Shown: piece by piece, positions 13,792-24,553 of the stretch
Numbering within the stretch: position 1 is the stretch's first letter
Layout of the letters: each line of letters begins with the position of its first letter
Assembly (NCBI GenBank): GCA_030267565.1
Contig: BRXU01000012.1
Location: forward strand, 742,501-806,500
Direction: 5' to 3'
DNA from: Pleodorina starrii
Lineage: Eukaryota > Chlorophyta > Chlorophyceae > Chlamydomonadales > Volvocaceae
Length of the DNA: 64,000 nucleotides
The notes under the pieces: generated by a model
Databases searched by the model: none
What the model was told of the DNA's origin: nothing
What the model saw: the letters and a program-made list of their open reading frames with translations, nothing else
Made by a program: the position numbers and the translations under genes

Positions 13792-13796
13792 TTACA
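13792..13796 (-). terminator. TGTAA poly(A) signal for the Myb-like gene
   Basis: TTACA on the plus strand reads TGTAA on the minus strand, the usual volvocine polyadenylation signal, about 230 nt beyond the stop codon at 14027-14029. Spacing fits a short 3' UTR; cleavage position is not visible. Confidence 0.6.
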
Positions 13797-14026
13797 CTAC
13801 GTTGCCGCGATCCCAGGCGCAGCCCTCCGCCCTAAGGCGTCCCCCTGTGGCCCCCTTTGGCTGCGTGGTGCGTTCCGGTGCGTTGCGGGAGGGTTCTGGA
13901 GGCGAGGGTGGGGGACGGAGGGCCACCCGCAACCCCCCAATCCCACCGCCACCCGAGCCACCCAGCCGAGCGGCACCTTGGGAGTTTGGGGTGGGGTGAG
14001 GGAGTTGGAGGGCGGGTGCTGCCTTC

Positions 14027-17000
14027 TCACTCCTCATCGCCGCCGCCGCCGCCGCGGCCGCCGCCTCGCGCCCCCACGAACACGGCATCCCCCCAGGCGT
14101 CCATCCTGCGGGTCGGAGGGAGGGAGGAGGGAGGCGGCATCCTCAGCATCGTCATAATCAGCAGCAGCAGGAGTAACGCCGCCGATGAGGAACAGTCCTT
14201 GGGGTTGTCTTCCCTCTGCGTTCGCCGCCGACCCCCCTCCGCGTATCGGTCGGCCAGCTGATCGGTCCACCCATCCATCCATCCAACCCCTTCCCAGAAT
14301 GAATGTGATCCGGGTCTGGAGAGGACCTCATCCCCACCAACAACAAGGGGATGCAAAGAGGATGCCATCCCCCCCGAAGGCTGTCACCACCCAACCCAAC
14401 CCATCGCCCCCACCAGCTCCAGTCCTACACCCCCCAGCCCTTCTTCTTCTTCTCCTTCTTCAAGTCTTTCTTCCTCTTCTTCTTCTACTTCTGCTGCTTC
14501 GTCGTATGCGGCGATGTCTTCCCCTCGTTCTTCTCCTTGCGTTCCTACGGTACACGCACTCCACCCCAGACAGGCGCCCTAAAACCCTAAAACCCAAACT
14601 CCACCCCCAGACAGGCGGCCCAGCAGTCCTTAGGTCCCACCTGTAGCGGTCATCAAGAATGAGGCCGGAGGGGATGATGACCTGCAAGGGATGGGAGGGA
14701 GGAGGGGTTATCCACGTATAGGGGGGAGGGGGGGTGGGGGGAAGGGAGGGATGGGAGGACGGAGGACGGAGGAGGAGGGGACAGGGGGGGGAGCAGCGGC
14801 GGCTTCGTTATTCGCTAGCACCACGTGCCGCAATGCCGGTGCCCTGGAAAAACCCCGCAAACCCCCCCGTCCCTCCCCCTCACACACCACAGCCCCGAAA
14901 CCGAAACCCTCCACCTCCCCATTCCCCCGGAAACCGAAACCCTCCACTTCCCCAGCAGCCCCGAAACCAAAGTCCCCCCAATCCCACCCCCCCAACCCCC
15001 ACCTGGACATAGTACGCGGAGCACTGGTAGCCCACGCGGTTTGGAATGTACGACGCAAACAGGCCCCACTTGTCTCCCACGCCGTACTTTCGGGCGGTCG
15101 CCACAAACAGCCCGTGCTCCTCCGCCGTCCACTCCCCCGTCGCCTGGGACTGGTCGGGTGCCGTGTGGCGGTAGAAGTAGGCGTTGGGGTTCTTCTGCAG
15201 CTGCCCGGCGGCGAAGGCGCGTGCGTCGCTCCAGCCCTTGGAACGCAGGTGCGCGGGGATGTCTGCAGTGTATACATATACACGGACACACACGGACACG
15301 AACACCCGCAGTGCGCAGCGGGGGGGGGCGGTTGGACCTCAATCGCAAGGGGGCCTGGACCGCTGGACCGCTGGTGGCCCACTGTGACTGGTGCGCAACA
15401 AGCCAACAAGCAGGAGGAGGAGGCGGCAGGAGGCAGGAGGTGCCGGGAGGCAGGTGCCGGGAGGCAGGTGCCGGGAGGCAGGTGCCGGGAGGCAGGTGCC
15501 GGGAGGCAGGTGCCGGGAGGCAGGAGGTGCCAGGAGGCAGATACCAGGAGGCAGGAGGTGCCGGGAGGAGAGAGAACTGCACACAGGGGCAAAGCCAACT
15601 TCCCTCGCACAGCCACACATCTCATCCACCGCCACCGCCACCGCAGCCACACACACTCACTCACACTCACTCACCCGCCTTTGTGATTTTCCGCTGGAAC
15701 TTGCCGCCCCCTCCCTTCTCCCACGCCTCCGCCGCGGTGGCCGCCACTCCGAACTTGGCCGCAACCTCGGGAGCCACCCAGCCCGTGAAGCGCCCCTCGG
15801 ATCGGAAGCAGTCGGGGGGCAGCGGCTGGCCCTTGCTGGCGAGGTATTCCTCCTAGGGTGGGGTAGCGGGGTGGGGTGCGGGGTGGGTGGGGTGCGGGGT
15901 GGGTGGGGTGTGGGACGGGTGGGGTGTGGGAGGGGTGGGGTGCGGGAGGGGTGCGGGAGGGGTGGGGTGAGGGGTGGGTGTGGGAGGGGTGGGGTGCGGG
16001 GTGGGTGTGGGAGGGGTGTATGATGGGGGGCATGGAGGGACGCTCTGTTAGAAGGGAAGGAGGGAGGGAGGAAGGGAACCCACATCCCTACGCCCTCACA
16101 CTCCCCACCTGCCCACCTCCTCACATTCCCAAGGTACCCCCCCCACCTCCCCTCCCCTCCGCTCCCCAGCTCCCTACCCCCACCTCCCCTCCGCTCCCCA
16201 CCTCCCCTCCGCTCCCCACCTCCCCTCCGCTCCCCACCTCCCCCCCGCTCCCCACCTCCTCACATTCCCAAAGTCCCCCCCACCTCCCCTCCCCTCCGCT
16301 CCCCACCTCCCTCCCCCCACCTGCGTCATGATACCCACACCCCGACCCGCAGCGGCGCCGGACGGCTTTTCACCTGCGGGTCGGAGGGCCGGAGGGGGGT
16401 TGGGGCGGGGGTTGGGGCGGGGGGGTCATGCCAGGTCAGGTCAGGTCGGGCCAGACAAGTCCAGGCCAGGTTGCACCGGGAGCGAGGAGGGCCGGTGGTG
16501 GTGGGGGGGGACCCAGACAGACACGCACGTACCGGCGGGGCACGTACCGGCGTCGTCGTTCTCCTCGGCGTCAGCAATGGCCTGAGCGGTCACGGCGCCA
16601 GCGAGGCGGCCCGACCGCCGAATGTGCTCCACTTCCCCGCGAGGGCGCTTCGGGCGGGCCGGGCGGGGCGCAGCAGGGCCGCTGCCGGCCGCGCCGATGG
16701 GCCGGGCGGCCGCTTCAGACGCCGCTTGGCACCGCCGCAGGTCCTCCATCGCGTTCCTCACGCCGATCGTGGCGAGCATCTCCTGGTTTCGACGTATGAG
16801 CTCCGCGCGCTGCAAGGGTACAGGTGTGCTCGCGACAGCTGAGCCTCATAGCTAGGGATGCGCGACATTTCGAGGTGATGCTAGTTGCACGGTGGGCAGT
16901 TCACCTGTGGGAAATTTGAGGAAGTCGCATGACAGACAAATGCGACAAGACAACGCGTACCTCGCGGTCCAGCTCGGTCATTGCGGCTTCAGGGGGCGCT

Positions 17001-17131
17001 TCCTGTTGCCCATGCTTGTTGACCAGACGCCGCGCCTGGCCCCGCCCTCGTTTTTGCGGAAGCTTTGATGCTTCGTTTCCAGCAGAGCTTGCGTCTAATT
17101 GTGAGTCCGTAACGGCAGCAGCGACCTCCAT
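14027..17131 (-). CDS. Single SANT/Myb-domain protein
   Basis: Seven exons: 16961-17131, 16548-16809, 16321-16373, 15675-15852, 15003-15262, 14641-14681, 14027-14105 (347 codons plus stop; every phase closes). The N-terminal part is basic (QKRGRGQARRLVNKHG, then RPKRPRGEVEHIRRSGRLAG), suggesting nuclear targeting. Exon 4 has a compact Trp-rich segment (FTGWVAPEVAAKFGV...AWEKG). Exon 5 holds one SANT/Myb repeat at about residues 264-306: GEWTAEEHGLFVATARKYG, then KWGLFASYIPNRVGYQCSAYY, with the spaced aromatic residues of helices 1-3. The chain ends VIIPSGLILDDRYRMDAWGDAVFVG plus a Gly/Arg tail. A single repeat of this kind is found in DNA-binding regulators and in chromatin-complex subunits; I cannot tell which. 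Introns 3 and 4 are full of minisatellites. Confidence 0.82.
14577..14595. repeat. Interstitial telomere-type repeat (CCCTAAAA)2+
   Basis: CCCTAAAACCCTAAAACCC lies in intron 6 of the Myb-like gene. TTTTAGGG is the telomere repeat known from Chlamydomonas, so this is a short internal tract. Confidence 0.85.
15435..15566. repeat. 15-bp intronic minisatellite (GGTGCCGGGAGGCAG)n
   Basis: About seven to eight copies of a 15-bp G-rich unit lie inside intron 4 (15263-15674) of the Myb-like gene. It is transcribed with that gene and spliced out. Confidence 0.9.
15855..16320. repeat. Two G/C-skewed intronic minisatellites
   Basis: Intron 3 of the Myb-like gene is made of a GTGCGGGGTGGGTGGG-type array (about 15855-16020) and a CTCCCCTCCGCTCCCCAC-type 18-bp array (about 16150-16315). 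The skew switches from G-rich to C-rich within the intron, so the two arrays could pair with each other. Confidence 0.8.
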
Positions 17132-19890
17132 CGCCAAGGAGCGGTTAGCAAAAGCGTCAACGAATTGTAAAGTTGTTCGCGCGACGATACAGTAAGAGAG
17201 TGTCAATATGTCACTTGGTCAATACCGGTATGTTTGTCATGTCACGAGTCAAAGAGTAACAGTGCCGAATTCGGCTGCCATGGGCTGACACAGTTTGCAC
17301 CTCTCGTCGATTCCAGCTGTCGTACGTTTAAAAAATTACGCTCAAAGCTACTGGCCATGGGAGCACGACATTCATAAATGCCACCGCTTAGAAACTTATT
17401 CGCTACTGATACTCAGCGCTGAAATGTCGCTTCCTTCCGAAAGGCGTGCGAACCGCTGCCCAGCGGCAATTCTTTTTGGCCGTGCTCTTCCAGATCATGA
17501 GAGCACCGAAAGCAGCTGGTCCAGTGCCGCGCGCTGCATTCCCTGGACCGCCCCTCATTCCTCATCCCCTATTGCGTTGCGACCGCTGCGTGGCCCTTCC
17601 AGCTGGCTCCAGCCGCGCCCTCCCTGTACTGCAAGATACTGCAGGACCCTCGACCCTCCAAGCCCTCCCACTCATCGAAGCTCCCTTTCTTACAGCCGGA
17701 GCGCTTGACCTTGACCTTCGACACGTGCGGCACGGATTCGCCGGGTGGGGGGCGCGGACGCAAACCGGCCTGATCCGGCCGCCAGACCGGCCCCCGATGT
17801 GCATCCAGCAAGACCGTGTGTCGCCTTACTACGGTAGTTACAACTGATGATGTACCGCTACCAGCTACCAGGTGGCCGATTTTTCAGGGTTTTTGTGATT
17901 TTCAGGCTTTCTGCGAAGGGCTGCCTGCACGGCTCCGCCCGAGGGCCCAATCGATCTGCCAACAACCTGCCAACAACCTGCCAACCGTCCATGACCCCTG
18001 CACCTCTCCCTCCGAGCTCCGACTCTCCCCCCCTTTTCTCATCGTCCTCCACGAGACGCAGGTCGCCGCACTTGTACGGCAGTTCCAACTGTCAACTCAG
18101 GCGGACCAAACCTCTCGGGGTCCCGTTTCTGTGGGACCCCCCCCCCCTTTACTGAACCACTACCGGTATTACTGAACCATTACCGGTATTGTGGCCTCAT
18201 ATGCAACCAGTCGCAGCAAAGGGCGATGCACCCAGTGGACATAAGGCCCCACCTCGGGCTCCCGTGAGCCGTGACGTTCCATTCCAAACTCCAAGGACAA
18301 TGTACGGCAAGATCCGCCGGTCCCATTCTAGATCCATTCGTTCAAAAAGACGCGAAATTTAGGGACACGCAGGATCTGGCGGGCCCAACAACGATATAAG
18401 ACGCTTCAAAACATTATATTCAAAATATTCAAAAAATATCAAGACAAGAGAATCAACTCGCCTACATCTTGGAATCTCTTGCAGCATCTCAGTCCGGTAC
18501 TGACCGTCCTGTTGTGTCTGGCGGCCGTTCGGCAGAGCGCTGCCGGCGGCATTCCCAGCCAGCTGGATGCAGGGGTTGGCGGTGGTGGTGGTTGCACGCG
18601 CCCCGCAAATATCCCCAGTGGGGGCGAAGCGGCGAACACACACGCACACAAAAAGAGACCCACACACAGACACATGCACACACAGAGGAGCATCGCCAGC
18701 CGGTAGCAGGCCGGCCGGGCGCCCCGGCGCTGCAAGGACTTCAGGGCGGGCAGGACAGCGCGGGCGCCGCGTAGTGCGCCGGCGCGACTGCTGTTTGTGC
18801 GGACGAAGGGCCCAGCTGCCGTATAAGGCAGGCTGTGAGCTCAAGCTTTTGGGGAGCCGCTGCGCCGTACACCCGTATATGGGGTATACGACGCAGCCAG
18901 CTCTGCGTCGAGCAGGAGGGGGTAGCGGCCCCTCACGCCCTTCTCCCACCGCAAGGGGGAGAGTGCTTAGGCGGTCTTTCCGTCGGGGCTGGGTTAGCAG
19001 CCCCTGGCCAGCGTCAGGGCCCGGTCAGATACTGTAACGACACACAGACAGAGACACACACAGACACACAGAGACACACACAGACACCGACGCACAGTGA
19101 CACACGCAGGCGCCCTCTCCTTCTTCTCCTCACCCAACCTCACTCTGCCGATTGACGTTGACGAGCATGTACGTAAGTCGCCACATAACAGCAGGGGCGG
19201 TGGTCAAGACACCACCGCCCGCAGCGCCGGAGTGGCCATCATTTTGCCGTACTGCCGTGCAACGGACGAGGCGCCTCGACCGACCCAAAGCCCGAAAGCC
19301 GAAACCACCCCCGCCCTCGCCCGGGAAAGAAGGTGAGAACGAAAGGTGAGAGACAGAAAGGAGGAAGAAAGAGACGACGAGAGCGAGAGAGATGTGGGCT
19401 CCCCGAGCGCCGCATCGCTGCGGGGGGGCTTTGGCTTTGGCCGCTCGACGCACAGACGGCTGATGCGAGTTCGGGGTTGTTTTAGGGTTCCATGCCGCAA
19501 TCATGCCGCGATTTGTACGACAAATCAGACGTGATGGAAACACAACACAACAAAGCACAGCACAACACACACATACTGCACATTACCGGTATACCGAGAT
19601 GCGGTACCGCATATGGCGAAGAGAACTGTGAAACCTAACGGACACCAACGCGCATGTGAAAGAAAGTAACACCCAAACACACTTCTTACGCAGCTTCCAG
19701 ATGCCACTCTTTCTGTACGGCTTCCCGGGCAGCGCAGCTGAAACACCCCCTCCCTCAATCCTACCCCGCCCTTCCTCCCACAACAAAAACCGCCTCCTCC
19801 GCCTTCGCCTCCGTCACATCTGCCGCCGCCCCATCTCCGCCTCCGTCACCTTCCTCACCGCCACCGCCACCACGCCCGGGCTGCAGCCGC
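17132..19890. other. No confident gene; scattered protein-like frames
   Basis: No exon chain could be closed here. Two minus-strand patches look protein-like but are unassigned: about 18710-18830 (AGALRGARAVLPALKSLQRR) and about 18430-18560 (TGLRCCKRFQDV). A frame at 17446-17847 (+) is open for 133 codons without recognisable domains. The stretch also has a run of ten C at about 18137-18146, CA/GA-rich runs at 18640-18690 and 19040-19110, the Myb-gene promoter at the left end and the AlkB-gene 3' UTR at the right end. Confidence 0.4.
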
Positions 19891-22800
19891 CTAGGACAGG
19901 TACTCCAGGTGCCGCGCATTGGCCTCGTCAGCTGTACGACAACAAAAGCGGGGAGAGGGCAAAGGGACGCATAATAGTCAGGTGAGGACTCCTCGACGGG
20001 ACTCCTCACCCATCGAGGAGTCCCACACATCGATGTGGGGGACTCCTCGATGGGAACCGCGCGGAACAGATCAAACCTGGGCCCCACGCCCCCCCGCTAC
20101 TCGCCCGTTGACTCCCTCAACTCCAGCCCCCGCGCCCCCACCAACGAGGCGCTGCCGACCCGTGGGTCGGCTACTCCCCTGTCTCATCCGCGGCCCCTCG
20201 CCGCTGCCTGCCTGCCTGCCTGCCTGCCGGTCCTGCCCACGCGCGCCATGTCGTATCGTGCCGTATTATGTCCCTGCCCTGCCCTGCCCTACCCCGCCCT
20301 GCCCACCCTGCCCTACCCTACCACGCCCTTCCCTTCCCTCCCCGCCCTTCCCTCCACCGCCCCGCCCCTGCACCCCGCACCTCTCTCGTCCATGATCGCC
20401 CTCCACAGCGGCGGAATGAACACCGACAGCCCCAACAGGTTGATAGGGCTCGGGAAGAGGGGGGCGGGGGAGGAGGAGGCGGAGGGCGCACGCAGCCAGC
20501 CGTAGCTGCGGAGGGGGAGAGGGGGGGGATCAGGGATCAGAGAGGTGCGTGTGCGTGTGTGTGTATTTGGAGGGTGGGTGGAAGGGTGGGGGGTGGCAGA
20601 CTGCAGAGCTGAAGAGGTGGGATGTGGAGCTGACGACGCTGGGGGATTGAAAGAAGTGCGGGGGCGTTGTGGTTTTCTGGACATCTCCCTTCGCAAATCG
20701 CAAAATGCCCCTCACTTCACCCCAGCCCCCTCCTCCCTCCCTCACCCCAACCCCCTTCTCCCTCACCCCTTCTCCCTCCCTCCCTCCCTCCCCTCCCTCC
20801 CCCCACCTCTTGGATGCCGCCAGGTGGTGATCCGAATGAAGCAACACACTGAACAACATGCCGTTCTGGAGGGAGAGGGAGGGGGCGGGGGACGGGGGTA
20901 AGGAATGGCGGGGAAAGGGCGGAAAAGGAGGGGATGTGGGTGTTGGTGGAGGTGAGGGGCAGAGGGGGAGAGGCGGTTTTGGGGCACCCCAGGGGGGTTA
21001 TCCACCCCAAGGAGGGGGGTTCAGGGAGTGATATGCTCCCAAGGAGGGGGGGGAGGGGGCCGCTTGACACCGTGGTCATGGGCTGGGCCACCAGCCACCA
21101 GCGCGACCAGCATGCTGCGAAGGGGTGAGGGCTCAGGGGTCATCGAAAGCTGGCCGTCAGGCTGTCAGGCTGAGAGTCCGAGACGGAGACGCAGCAGAAT
21201 GCCGCCGCCGGGTGGGTGTGGCCCGAGTGGGCTCTGCAGATGCAATGTACGACAATACACGTCAATGCACGGCAATGCACGTCAATGCACCGTGGCACCG
21301 GCGCACACCGACCGGCGTGTGTGTGTGTGTGTGTGTGTGTGTGCACGCAGACGTAACGCTTCCCCCCACCCGCACGTACGACAGCAAAAACGTCGTAAAT
21401 GTCGTACCTCCAGCGGGTACAGCGAGTTCCAGCTGGTGTACGGCGTGATGGGTGTGTACCGCCGCCGCCCGCCGCCGCCGCCGCCGCCGCTGCTCGAGCT
21501 CGTTGCCGACGTCACCGCCGCCGCCGCCGCCGGCGGCGGGTTCGACGTCGCCGCCAGCGGCGGCCGCACGAGGCCGTAATGCAGTACGTAATCGAAAATG
21601 GCCATGTACGTCAGCATTACGACAGTGACGCCAAGGTGGAAGGCCGCAGCGGCGGGGCCGAGGGCGGCGGCGAGGGCGGCGGTCAGCAGCGCCTGAGCCC
21701 CCAGCGCGACGAGCGTGCTGCGGAGGGGCGAGGGGTGAGGGGTCAGGGAAGGGAGGGAGGGAGGGGCGGGAAGGGCGAGGCAGGAGGGGGAGGCAAGGAG
21801 GGGACAAGCTGGGGGGCCACCGGGAAGGAACAAACAGCCCCTCGCCCCACCTCACCTGTTGGTGGCACTGAAGTGCGGCTGCCCGGCTCGGTCGCACTCC
21901 TGGATCGACAGCTCCCAGGCCTGACCACATGGAGGTCGAGGTGGAGGTGGAGGTGGGTATGATGGTGGCAAGCTGGCAACGTCGGTGGGTGTTGGCGGGT
22001 GAAGACAAGAGAGAGGGTACCAACACCGGCAGGCACGCAGGCGAGCAGCATCTGGTGGGCGGTGGTGGGTGGGTGGGTGGTGGGGGCGGTGACTGAACAC
22101 CGGCGAGGCCGTAGTACGTGTGAGTTGACCCCGCCCCGGTCCCGCCCCGGCCTCGCTCCGGCCTCGCCCCGCGCCTGCCCTCCCGCCCCAGGCCCTCGCC
22201 GCCCCATCCTGGCCCCGCCCCCCGCCAGCCCCTCTCTGGCAGCCCCCTCTGGCAGCCCCCTCTGGCAACCACAAGCCCCCAATACCCTGTCCGTAAGGGT
22301 CCCGTCTACTTCGCTGTAAACCGATGCATTCAAGCATCCCCCGGTATCCCGCCCAGCTCCGCAGCCGCCCCGCCGTCGCCCCCACACCGCATCTCAGCCC
22401 TCCGGGACCCGTAACACACCCAGCTACACATGCCAAGCTGCCCACCCACCACCTGCCATCTCCCGCCCGCCCGCCACCCACCCGCCCATACATCCATCCG
22501 TACATCCGTACCTCGGCGTAGCTCCCGGCAAAGTACTGCCCAAAGTACGAATATACGTTGAGTCCCTTGGGGGCGCACGTGTAGTCAACGGGAGTGCAGA
22601 CGTGCAGGTGGTGCTGGTGGTGGGCCCTGCGCGAGTACGGCAGGTGGTTACAGAGCGGTTGCCGTACAGCACGCCACACAGCACCTGTGTCGTACCTGTA
22701 GTACGGATACCACCAGTAAGCCGTCAGGAACGTCGCCGCCGCCGCCAGATGCACCGGGTGGCGGCTGTGGACGAGCTCGTGCGCGCCGCCCATGGTGACA

Positions 22801-24352
22801 GCGGCGCTCGTCCCGACGCTGTACAGCAGCAGCGGAAGCATGTACGGCGGCTGCGGCGGCGCCGCCGCCGCCGCCGCCGCGACGGCGGCGTAGGCGACGG
22901 CGGCGGCGGCCAGGTGCGCGGCGATGGCTAGGGTGGGCACCAGACGAGCCGCCAGGTCGTCCGCGGGTGGCGCCTGCAGCCCACAAGACGGACAAGGAAC
23001 AACGCAGGCGGGGACACAAAACCAGTTAGATGTCCTGTTGAACATAAGACCAACAGAGTCGTGCGATCGCACTGTGTAACTGTTATCTAGCTCCTCTGTA
23101 ATGAATACGAGACCACGAGTGCATGAGACGTCACGAGACGAAACGAGACGGGGCAACAGCAGCAGCGGCAGAAGTTTCACACAGGCGACCGCAATGACGG
23201 CGGGGGGGAGCAACGGCCGCAGGCGAACGGGCGACAGCGCAGACCCGCCGGCACACCGGAAGAGGCCGCTTGCCAAGCGAGCCAAGCGAGGGCGCGGCCC
23301 AACTGAGGGCCCAACAGGCCGGTACTGGCATTTGCTAGCTTTGCACTGATGACCTAGCTGGACTTATGTGTGCTGGCATACACTGATGTTGCGTCTAGCT
23401 AGCTGTCTAGCTATCTCGCTGGCTGACTGTCTAGCTGGCTGGCTGGCTACCTGCTTTGCTGTGCTGCCTGGCTTGGGCACGCACAGCCACTCACCTTTCC
23501 GGCGGGCTGCTGCTGCTGCTGCTGCTTGTGATCTCTCCCCATCACCAGCCAGTCCAGCAGCGGGATGAGGCCGTGCAGCAGCAGCGGTCCGCAGCCCACC
23601 AGCAGCGGGCGGAGCCAGGAGGAGGCGGCGGAGGCGTCCGGTGGGAGGATGGCCTGGCCGTGTTGAGGGTTGTGAAAAGAAAAGTAAAGTAAAGAAAAAG
23701 AACATGATGGATTTTGAAGGTGATGGATGCTGGTGATGAATGTTGGGAGGTGGGGAGTGGGAAGAGGGGAAGGAGAAGACGAAGGAAAGGGCGAGGAAGG
23801 TGAGGCAGCAGCGAAGGATGATGCGAGCTCGGTTGCGAATTACGGTGGGTGGCGGGTAGCTAGCTGGAAGCTGGACTTCCGTTGCTTCGTCGCACGGGCA
23901 GCAGCAGGCGTTGGGAGCGGGCAAGGGGCAACGCTTTGCAAGGGCTTGGGTTCTCCTTGATTAGCACAGGATGAATAAGTCAGCGTACACTGAGCAAAGC
24001 CATCTCAACCGTGTGGATGGATTTTGGTGCAGCAGAACAGGTCCGAAACGAAAGAGAGCTCCGAAAAGCTCACCCCAGCGTATGTCGCCGTCGCAATCGC
24101 CGCAGCAGCTGGCATGATGAACGGCATAACGCACTGTAGAACGGTGTTATGCAACAGGGAGGCAGTGGCGCCAGGCGACGTGGCTGCAGCCCGAGCGGAC
24201 GACGCCGATGCCGCACAAGGTCGCTCAACGGGTGCATGTGTGAGCCCATTAATCTTTTTGCAGCCAAAGCCGAGACGATGCTGGCGCATTTGCGGGCTTG
24301 GCGACCACGTGCACGTCCGTCGCAGTTGCAACTCCATCGCAATCGAGGCCAT
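19891..24352 (-). CDS. AlkB-like membrane di-iron alkane/fatty-acid hydroxylase
   Basis: Nine exons: 24074-24352, 23495-23653, 22696-22973, 22512-22626, 21856-21920, 21408-21717, 20807-20865, 20381-20505, 19891-19931 (476 codons plus stop; all phases close). Family: integral membrane non-haem di-iron monooxygenases of the AlkB type that hydroxylate alkane or fatty-acyl chain ends. Seen here: hydrophobic segments CVMPFIMPAAAAIATATYAG, WLRPLLVGCGPLLLHGLIPL and others; LLDWLVMGRD; histidine box 1 HELVH (about residue 210); box 2 AHHQHH followed by VCTPVD (about 240-252); LHYG (about 344-347); box 3 HSDHH (about 412-416); C-terminal FIPPLWRAIMDER. A Ser/Gly/Ala-rich insert interrupts exon 6 between the HYG motif and box 3. 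The first Met at 24352 is the outermost; one at 24337 is also possible. Box 2 and the HYG motif are atypical (see findings). Intron 3 is 69 nt and free of stops. Confidence 0.85.
20009..20054. repeat. Near-perfect 46-nt hairpin in AlkB intron 8
   Basis: Arms CCCATCGAGGAGTCC and GGACTCCTCGATGGG are perfect 15-bp inverted repeats, and the interior CACATCGATGTG is itself palindromic, so nearly the whole 46 nt can pair. A partial extra copy (GGACTCCTCGACGGG) lies just upstream at about 19986-20000. Confidence 0.9.
21319..21343. repeat. (GT)n dinucleotide microsatellite
   Basis: A pure GT run of about 12 units lies in intron 6 (20866-21407) of the AlkB-like gene. Confidence 0.9.
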
Positions 24353-24553
24353 GTACGCGTGTAATATAAGTATAGCGGCCTAACAAATGAATTGATGCCG
24401 CGGAATGGGATTGTCTTCCGGTGGACCCGGTCAACAGGCTTCAAACCGATGCGATGGATGGCAGTTGGCCGATAGTACGAGAAGCGAAAGGCTTTAGCGA
24501 AGAGCCCCAGGGACCGTGATTCAGGTACATTCCGGCATTCGGCAAATGCATAA
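24353..24553. promoter_or_regulatory. Divergent intergenic region between AlkB-like gene and 703-aa gene
   Basis: Only about 200 bp separate the two inferred start codons, which point away from each other, so both promoters and 5' UTRs must share or overlap here. No TATA box or other clear element was recognised. Inference from gene placement; if either true start is in a further upstream exon the region changes. Confidence 0.4.

Larger units (their letters stand above)
9217..14026. other. No supported gene; AT-richer DNA with microsatellites
   Basis: From about 9260 to 11900 the sequence is AT-richer than its surroundings, with only short frames that match nothing I know (longest about 121 codons at 9432-9797, minus). 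From 12160 it becomes simple-sequence rich: (CCG)n near 12171-12190, (GAT)n at about 12411-12453, CA runs at 12541-12556, the 21-bp array at about 13105-13211 and ACAG runs at about 13230-13385. It should contain the promoter of the F-box gene (left) and the 3' UTR of the Myb gene (right). Confidence 0.5.

Noticed and set aside
17446..17847. 133-codon plus-strand frame
   Set aside because: No domain, no splice context, and equally open minus-strand frames over the same bases.
18359..18949. Minus-strand gene upstream of the AlkB 3' end
   Set aside because: Two protein-like patches exist, but I could not join them with phase-consistent GT/AG junctions or find a start and a domain.
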